Source: Amyloporia xantha (Eukaryota > Basidiomycota > Agaricomycetes > Polyporales > Adustoporiaceae). From it: a stretch of DNA of 64,000 nucleotides. The position numbers and the translations under genes are program-made. The number at the start of each line of letters is the position of its first letter. Within the stretch, counting starts at the first letter, position 1. The notes beneath the pieces were generated by a model that did no database searches, was not told the origin of the DNA, and saw only the letters and a list, made by a program, of their open reading frames with translations. The stretch is taken from positions 806,001 through 870,000 of the forward strand of contig JAYKKR010000013.1 in assembly GCA_036971615.1 (NCBI GenBank), written 5' to 3'. Positions 57,141-64,000 of the stretch are shown here, in pieces.

Positions 57141-59047
57141 ATGTTCAAAACCAGCCGTCGACCTCGTTCTTATCGCGACTACGAGGCAGCGAGGCTGGAT
57201 GGCTCCCCGCCCCCGAAGCCAGGCAACGTGTCATGGATGTCCCGCCGACATATCAAGGCGGCGATCGTAGCGTTGGTGGTGTTGACCATGATTCCTCTCA
57301 CGCTGAAGCTGTATTCCCCACAGCGGGTGGCTTTAGTAGCCGAGCCTGAGCCCGAGCCTGCGCCTGCGCCCGAGCCTGAACTCCCCCAGGATAACCCTAT
57401 CACCGTCCAGCCTGAGGATGATTTGTCCCAGCAGGAAATGCCACCCCTTTATGAACGATTCCGTGAACACGAGCTGCAGCTGTCCCGGCTCCAAGGAGAT
57501 CCCCCAGACGCGAAGTATTTCTGGACGGCAAGTTTTTCTCGTGGTACGTGACTTATCAGTGGCTGTGCGACGGCTTTGTGAATGTAATGACGGGATGTTA
57601 GCCGCAGGCTGGGGCAACGTCATGCAGGAGCTGGTCTTGCACGCCTATCTCGCGTACCGCACGGGCAGAACGTATGTCTCAATGATATCCTTAGCTGCTG
57701 CCACACCGTCTTATGAACCAGCCTCGTCTGGAAACGCTCAGATTTGTATGGTATAACTACACTTGGAACGATGATGGCTCCAACTTCACGCTTTACAATG
57801 GAAAGCCCATCCCGTCGCAAATACCTCTGTCTGCTCTGCTTGGAGGTGAGTCATCTTCCAACCGGCGAATGACCATTGTCGTCCTTCCTCAAAATCCACG
57901 CTTCAAAATTGATCAATCTTTGCAGGGCCCTTGGTGGGCGGGCCATTCCTGACTGACCCCAACGGTCCACAGCCGGCATCGATAGCGAAGGACTATTTTG
58001 ACGAAATATGCCCGGAGGGAAGTCGGAGAACGATGATGAACAACGACGTGCTCTCACGCATAGAAGGCGAATCCACCGCAGCGAAGTTGGTAGAGGAGTG
58101 GGTCCAAGTCCTCAAGGGGATCGACGACAAATGCGTCGCGATTCCCCGACATTCCTATCCCATATTCGACATATGGTGAGTCTCCGCTCCACCCTGCATG
58201 GGCTTGGGCTTGGGGCTGCATATGATATGGCTGACCCACGCGCATCTGCGACAGGATGATGGGAGACGGGAAACGCCTCCTGGACATCTGGCCGGACTTC
58301 GCCGCCTCCCCTATCATGCGGGAGTTCCGCTGGTCGCCGCTCATCGAGCTCGCCTTCGACGTGAACCGCGAACGCGTCTCGCCCACCGCCGTGTTCACCC
58401 CGTACCTCTCCACCACCGGCAACGCGTCCGTCCCGAGCGCACAGCGCTACACCCCGCTGCCCGGGCTGCTCGTCGTCCACGTGCGGCGCGGCGACTACGA
58501 GGGGCACTGTCGGCTGCTCGGGCAGTGGTCGTCCCCGTGGATCGCGTGGAACTCGTTCGACACGATCCCGGGCCGGTTCGACAGGGACCGCGCGCCGCAG
58601 GACGAGGAGGCGCGGCAGGAGGTGTATCGGCGGCACTGCTATCCGAGCGTGGAGGAGATCGTGGCGCGGACGGAGGCGATGCGGGTGCAGGAGGCGGAGG
58701 CGGGGCGGGGGGAATTGCGGGACGTGTATGTGATGACGAATGGGCCTGTGGAGTGGGTGGACGAGCTGAAGGCGGGGTTGAGGAGGACGGGCCATTGGAG
58801 GAGCGTGGCGAGCAGTAGGGATATGGTGTTGAATCCGGAGCAGAAGTACGTGAAGCAGGCGGTGGATATGCTGATTGGGCAGCGCGCGCAGGTGTTTGTC
58901 GGTAACGGGGTGCGTCTCTTTTGTTGACTCTGTTGTTGGTGCATTGCTGATGCAGTTTGTCATGGGCAGTGGTCGAGCTTGTCAGGGATTGTGACGATGT
59001 TGCGGATGGCGAACGGCATTCTTCCTCAGCAAACTCAGTTCTTTTGA
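57141..59047 (+). CDS. O-fucosyltransferase-like type II membrane protein (copy 2)
   Basis: Tandem paralogue of the gene at 53475 with the same role inferred. Exons 57141-57543, 57602-57671, 57742-57845, 57926-58175, 58255-58909 and 58970-59047 give 1560 nt, 519 aa. The signal-anchor is KAAIVALVVLTMIPLTLKLY. The stem carries an acidic Glu-Pro/Ala-Pro repeat (AEPEPEPAPAPEPELPQ) absent from copy 1, which accounts for most of the extra length. Catalytic-domain blocks are conserved: AGWGNVMQELVLHAYLAYR, LLVVHVRRGDYEGHC, FDTIPGRFDRDRAPQD, AVDMLIGQRAQVFVGNG. The C-terminus differs only in the last residues (QTQFF). Both copies are open throughout, so both may be expressed. Confidence 0.78.
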
Positions 59048-59320
59048 TGGATTTTAACGCTTTTTTGTCGTTTGCACTAGCATCTAAGTTATAAGGCTTA
59101 TACTCAAACTGTTGTGCATTAGTCCATACCGCGCCGCGTTCTTCTCCTTTATAGAGCCGAACGATTATCTTCGGCTGTATTGGTCAAACTGTGTCAATGG
59201 GGATTCTGGGTCTTGTCTATATCAGGTAGTTGCATACCCTAATTTGGCATCCTCGCACCTCGACCTCACGTGCACCCAGGCTAATTAGCCCGGCATACCC
59301 CCCCGGGATTGCCGGGCTAG
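59048..59320. other. 3' flank of copy 2
   Basis: ATACCCTAATTTGGCATCC at about 59226 matches ATACCCTAATTTGACACC at about 55446, marking the end of the duplicated unit. GC-rich inverted words (GCCCGGCATACC / GGGATTGCCGGGC) abut the following fold-back element. Confidence 0.6.
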
Positions 59321-60749
59321 CTAGCCTCGAAAGTCAAATACCCTATAGTTGCCAATAAAGCGAGCAGTAAAGGCGGGCTTGCCTAATACAACAAGTCTGC
59401 TTATCTCACTGTTATCTAGTGCACCGCTGATAACGATGAGTACACCGTGCGTCCAGCGCCAGATCACCGAACGCATCGGGATCTCCCGCGTGACGCGGTG
59501 CGCCTGCGCGCCCAATGCGTCGGCGCCGCCGCCGCCACCGATGAGCACGAGAATTGGCTCTCACTCCGTCAATATATTGTGTATTTAGTTCGAAATTTCA
59601 CTGATAGGAATAGGATTGTTTTGAGTTATATATGCCATGTATAAATGAATACTTTGAGGTTCAAATGGAAGGAATAGAATGTAATTTATTTTGCAATGGG
59701 GCTGAAGCTGTTGTGCTCACTGTGAACTGAGCTTTAATTGATTGACTATCTCCTATGCCTTATTGAGTGTATTTGAAGTATATTTGTGGACATACTTGTT
59801 TCTACATAGTCCCCATACAAAGGTATTTTAACAAAATCTAATGTATGCCACAGTGTATGTAACACACATATTTCAATACATAGAGGGAGATTGAGCAAAG
59901 AAGTTCTAGCACAAATAATTCTATGTATACTATGTATTTATCTACCAAGCTGTATAGAGAGCAGTGCATGATTGCTTATGCAGTGCGCAAAATGGACCCG
60001 AAGGTTACAGTGGCACGCATATTTGCACTCAACTCGATCACTAGGCAAGCGCGCATTCTGATTAGCTGGACGGCGGTTCGCCGAACGAGGTGCTGTTGCT
60101 TTCGGTGTCTTCTATCCCCTGTCGTCTTACAGTACCACAAACAAATATTACCTATATAAAGCATTAATCCCCTTGCATATCAATATCTGAGGCACCAGAA
60201 GGTACATGAAATATAGAAAGTGTGAAATAGCAATATTTGACTGAATGTACCCAAACTAATCAAGTTTCACAAATAGACAAGTGCCAAATAGCATTAAGCA
60301 GAGCACTATAGTACATTAAATGTGGTGCTTTATGAGCTCATTGATAATACTGCCAGCCAGGGAGGGTGAGCATTGTCTATTTGAGAGAAATCAAAATCCT
60401 TCCATTTGAGTGTCAAAGTATTCATTTATACATGGCATATATAACTCAAAACAATCCTATTCCTATCAGTGAAATGTCGAACTAAATACACAATATATTG
60501 ACGGAGTGAGAGCCAATTCTCGTGCTCATCGGTGGCGGCGGTGGCGCCGACGCATTGGGCGCGCAGGCGCACCGCGTCACGCGGGAGATCCCGATGCGTT
60601 CGGTGATCTGGCGCTGGACGCACGGTGTACTCATCGTTATCAGCGGTGCACTAGATAACAGTGAGATAAGCAGACTTGTTGTATTAGGCAAGCCCGCCTT
60701 TACTGCTCGCTTTATTGGCAACTATAGGGTATTTGACTTTCGAGGCTAG
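59321..60749. mobile_element. Fold-back (long inverted repeat) element
   Basis: Two nearly identical arms in opposite orientation (about 59321-59675 and 60395-60749, roughly 350 bp each) flank a 720-bp AT-rich centre. Arms start CTAGCCTCGAAAGTCAAATA and end GGTTCAAATGGAAGGA (left). The arms contain a GC-rich segment whose frames (GISRVTRCACAPNASAPPPP) are mirrored on the opposite strand, so those open frames are not independent genes. No transposase is visible; it is probably a non-autonomous DNA element. The outermost bases are ambiguous because CTAG/AGCT words overlap the junctions. Confidence 0.82.
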
Positions 60750-60750
60750 C

Positions 60751-61052
60751 TGTAAGCCTGAGGCTTACGACGTCAGCCACCTTCGACGATGACATCACAG
60801 TTTCGACACCGCTGTCACTCGCCGCCCGCTGATTGGGCACAAGCAACACACTCAACACGTCGCCGATGTCCTATAAGACGCGAGGGGTAGTTGGTTTCAG
60901 ACAGTTCCTTTCTTCCTTCCTTTCTCTCATCATCTCGCTAGCATACCACCGATAGTCTAGACTACGTCTTCACTGTTCTACGCAATCCACGCAGAGTCTC
61001 GTTCTGGTCTCCGTGTGCTTCACCCGACGTACTTAGTGTGTCCTGCCGGACA
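60751..61052 (+). repeat. Putative 5' LTR of second Gypsy element
   Basis: Begins TGTAAGCCTGAGGCTTAC (containing a small palindrome) directly after the fold-back element and may end at CCTGCCGGACA (61052). TATAAGACGCG at about 60870 could be its TATA box. The partner LTR is beyond the window, so the boundaries are inferred only from TG...CA ends and position relative to gag. Confidence 0.4.
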
Positions 61053-61233
61053 AGCCCGGCAGGGTTCCACTTTTTTTTTGAACGTCAACTCTGCTCGTAC
61101 CCTCCGTGACATCCCGTTAAGGCCCGTCACCATCGTCACACCTCCGTCACTGGCCATCACTGGCAACCACCGTCGATCACCGTCTACTGTCTACTGTTGT
61201 GCTGTTGTCTCCTGCCTGTCCTCTTAATCGCAG

Positions 61234-64000
61234 TTGCCCAAACTGTCGACCCGAACTCTCCGAAGCGCTGCAAAAGCGACGCAGACTGCAATCTCTCAGA
61301 CTCCGGATAGTTCCCCACTGTCAAGTTCTCCGTGGGACCTTGTAGAGTCTACAGCCGGCAACTTGAACCCGACTGGCATAGCAGCACCGGAGTCTGGGCC
61401 AGCCCCGCGTTCACCATCCCGTCTCAACAGTCCACCTGTGCAGAACGCTAGCCGTGCCCGTCAGGCCTCCGTGTCCTCAGACTCGTCCTCCGACAACATC
61501 CCTGTACACTACCGACCACGCCAGATGGCATCTAGCAAGAAGGCAGAAGTGCTTCATGATATTGTGACCAGACCGCCGACTCTCACCGCAGGGGAGATCT
61601 CTCCGGAAGTCATGAAAAACTTCGAGGATGCCTGTCGCACCTACTTCAAACAGAAGGACATCGCGCCGGACGATCAGGTGAAGAAGATCTCGGGTTGCCC
61701 GAAGGACATCCGTATCCGTGACTGGATCGACAATGATGCCGACCGTATCGACGCGCTGACGTTCGCCGATTTCATGGCCGAACTCCGCTCGAACTATCTT
61801 CCTCACAACTGGCAGGAGCGTACCCGTCGTGAGCTGCTGACTAAAACACAGGGCTGTCAGCAGAATGAATGGAAGATGAGATCTGAGAGAGCACAAAGAT
61901 GAGAAGCGAGAGGGCACGAGATAGCGCAGACACCGACACCGACACCTAAGGCCCACAAGAAGTCGCGGAAGCAAGCGAACTGTATTCGAAGGAGGCCGTC
62001 GCGGATCACGCTGGCCGTGTATGTACATATTTGTACTACGGCGCTTAGCGCGTGAACGTCTACTCTAACAAGGGCGCGGACAGTTTCTTTGATTTCGCAG
62101 TACAGATGCAAACCAAGAATTCGTTGCTGCGGGGGACCACCTCCCACCTTACCGATGCGCAGCTCCGGCACCAGCTGGAGGCGGGAATGACGGAAATCTT
62201 GCACAACCGCTACGGGGACAAGGAGAAGCTCAAAACGACGGAATCGTTGCAGGCCTGGATCAAGGGGGTGCAGGTGTTGCACGAGAAGGTCATGGCGGAT
62301 GTGCGGGACTTCCAACGTGCGACCCGAGACGTTCGGGACAAGTCCCGAATCACAAACCATGTCCTGACAGAGCCGTCCCGCCGGGGCAATATACCCTCAA
62401 CGTCGCGTAGTGACACCGCTCGAACCAACACAGGGATTCGTTTGCCGCTCCTGACTGAGGAGGAGCGCTCGCTGTTGATGAAGCACAAGGGTTGCTTCAA
62501 ATGTTGCCGCTTCTATGTCCCAGAGGGTCACATCTCGCGTACCTGCACCAATGGATTCCCTGACGCCAATGGGTACCGAACCCTGACCGCTACAGATGCC
62601 GAACGTGCTCGGAAGGCCGCCGCCCGCGGCCCGCCTGTGGCTGCTATCTTGCCGAACTCGGACGATGATGCGTTCGACGTCGCTGCGCACGGCTCGAACG
62701 TTCACCCAGTCGCAGCGGTTATGGGGTCTACCTCCTTCCCAGTCGCCGTCATGCCTTCCAATGCTGCCAACGTGTTGTCGTCGGATGACGATGGCGACGG
62801 TTCTGATGACAGCTGGGCAGGGGTTCCGGCAGAGCAGGGTACTGAGAACCGGGTATGTGCTGTTTCTGCCTGTTTGCCTCTTTCCATTTGCGCAGCTGTG
62901 CACGCCGCTGCGTGCGGGAGGGTTGAGCCCCAAGAACAATTCCGTGTCCCACACCTCACGTGGGACTGCGTGATTGAGGGGCCAGCTATGACAGATCCGT
63001 TACCTTGTCGCGCACTTATTGACAATGGTTCGCATACAGTCTTGATTCGTGACGACTATGTCGAACGCCTCGGACTCCGCCGTCGTCGACTCCCAGTGCC
63101 CGAAAATGTTGAATTGGCCATGCAAGCTGAAGGTCGTCGTGTGGTAGTTTCCTTGACTGAATATGTTAAACTCCGTCCTTCCGATCCATCATTCCAGTGG
63201 CAATCAAAGTGTGTGTGCGCAATCATCGCGCCGGGTCTCTGTTTCCCTATCATTCTTGGACTGCCGTTTCTCCTCCGTAACTCTATTGTAATCGATCACG
63301 CCCTCCGTTCCGTTGTTGCCAAAGACTCTGGCTTTGACCTGTTGCACCCGCCGCCTGTACCACCTGTACCACCTGTTGTAGTGCCTCCAAAGAAACTTCG
63401 TGACTGTGTCCGTACCACCTTGAATGACCGAAAGTGCATGCTCAAAGAGCTTGAAAAGGCAACTGAACATTGTCGAAGTCTGTCGGATCCTGTCCGGGGG
63501 TCCGATGTGATTGCAGCTGTGCGTCAGCGACTCGAAGTGATTACGGCCCAAGACCGCCTGCGGCGGTTGGGTAGCGAAATTCAACAGCGGAACCGGGACG
63601 TTTTCGAGCCGATCCCACATGTTCACAATCTGCCCTCTGACGTTTTCTGCCGCATACAATTGAAGGATGCTTCACAACGTATTACGACCCGTTCATACAG
63701 TACACCGCGTAAATACAAGGAAGCCTGGTCTACGCTTATCCAGGAACATTTGGATGCAGGACGCATCCGGCCTTCAAATTCACCACACGCCTCGCCGGCC
63801 TTTCTTATACCAAAAGCAGATCCCGCGGCTCTGCCCCGATGGGTGAATGATTACCGTGCCCTGAATGCGAACACGGTGCTGGATTCCCATCCCCTTCCTC
63901 GGGTGGATGATATTCTTTCAGACTGCGCGCAGGGGAAGATATGGAGTAAAATGGATATGACAAACTCCTTCTTTCAAACACGTGTCCACCCTGATGATGT
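61234..64000 (+). pseudogene. Gag-pol polyprotein of second Gypsy element, partial, gag interrupted
   Basis: The frame is open from about 61210; the first ATG is MASSKKAEV at 61525, so the N-terminus is uncertain. The gag capsid part includes EVMKNFEDACRTYFKQKDIA and LPHNWQERTRRELLTKTQG. A 221-bp insertion (61854-62074) then introduces stops; removing it continues the frame as KTQGADSFFDFAVQMQ. After it come a CCHC knuckle (CFKCCRFYVPEGHISRTC), an aspartic-protease-like ALIDNGSHTVLIRDDYVERL, and reverse transcriptase (ASPAFLIPKADP, VNDYRALNANTVLDSHPLPR, KMDMTNSFFQTRVHPDD). RT is truncated by the window before YxDD. Downstream of the insertion no other frame break is seen. Confidence 0.85.
61854..62074. 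mobile_element. 221-bp insertion in gag
   Basis: Flanked by AGGG on both sides (61850-61853 and 62071-62074). Excision leaves CAGGGCGCGGAC, which restores the gag frame. Begins CTGTCAGCAG and ends CTAACAAGGG with no clear inverted termini; the type is unknown. Confidence 0.6.

Larger units (their letters stand above)
60751..64000 (+). mobile_element. Ty3/Gypsy retrotransposon, 5' part, cut by window end
   Basis: Plus-strand gag-pol in a single frame (apart from an insertion in gag) up to the window end in the reverse transcriptase. It is different from the element at 32897: different gag, and single-ORF organisation. The fold-back element lies immediately upstream. Confidence 0.85.

Noticed and set aside
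59349..60749. Two apparently duplicated genes in opposite orientation (MSTPCVQRQITERIG and MLIGGGGGADALGAQ frames)
   Set aside because: They are the same DNA in the two arms of a fold-back element; open frames arise from GC-rich sequence and have no family match.
1..64000. CRISPR arrays, bacterial operons or rRNA/tRNA genes
   Set aside because: No spaced direct repeats of CRISPR type and no convincing tRNA cloverleaf or rRNA sequence was seen by eye; the intron-rich genes identify a fungal nuclear genome.

Overview
The window looks like a chromosomal segment of an Agaricomycete fungus, most likely a wood-decaying, polypore-type basidiomycete. The reasons are dense short GT-AG introns of about 50-70 nt, an AA14-type lytic polysaccharide monooxygenase, a Plavaka DNA transposon with a TET/JBP dioxygenase, Ty3/Gypsy retrotransposons, and BTB and DUF6532 proteins. 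Gene models were built by hand; exon sums divide by three in every model reported as intact.

Layout. 1-12 kb: an MFS transporter, a Ser/Pro-rich hypothetical protein, a badly decayed enoyl-CoA hydratase relic on the minus strand, and a small hypothetical gene. 12.1-24.8 kb: a two-exon C2H2 zinc-finger gene is split in its first exon by an 11.6 kb DNA transposon (12281-23869) with CATCAGGAAAAAC termini and a TA target duplication. On its minus strand the element carries an unknown protein, a TET/JBP-type 2-oxoglutarate dioxygenase and a DUF6532 protein. In the middle lies a CpG-rich 20-bp minisatellite, and on the plus strand an apparently intact Plavaka-type transposase. 25-31 kb: an SDR oxidoreductase, an NCS1 permease with 12 exons, and a BTB/POZ gene.

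32.9-44.9 kb: a Ty3/Gypsy chromovirus-type retrotransposon (569-bp LTRs with one observed difference, AATAT target duplication). It sits inside a small inverted-repeat element and has itself been hit by two non-autonomous relatives of the Plavaka transposon (34049-36730 and 37199-39620). Removing the second restores the integrase frame exactly. 47.2-49.4 kb: the AA14-like gene, with an abnormal 886-bp intron. 50.3-59.1 kb: a segmental tandem duplication of a BTB gene plus an O-fucosyltransferase-like gene; the BTB gene has decayed in the second copy. 59.3-60.75 kb: a fold-back element with inverted repeats of about 350 bp. 60.75-64 kb: the 5' part of a second Ty3/Gypsy element, with gag broken by a 221-bp insertion.

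How the parts connect: the intact Plavaka transposase plausibly mobilises the two internally deleted or rearranged elements in trans, because the terminal sequences match and two of the three insertions show the same TA duplication. The TET/JBP and DUF6532 genes travel as cargo. The most interesting system here is this element: a DDE transposase, a putative 5-methylcytosine oxidase, and a CpG-dense palindromic minisatellite between their divergent transcription units.
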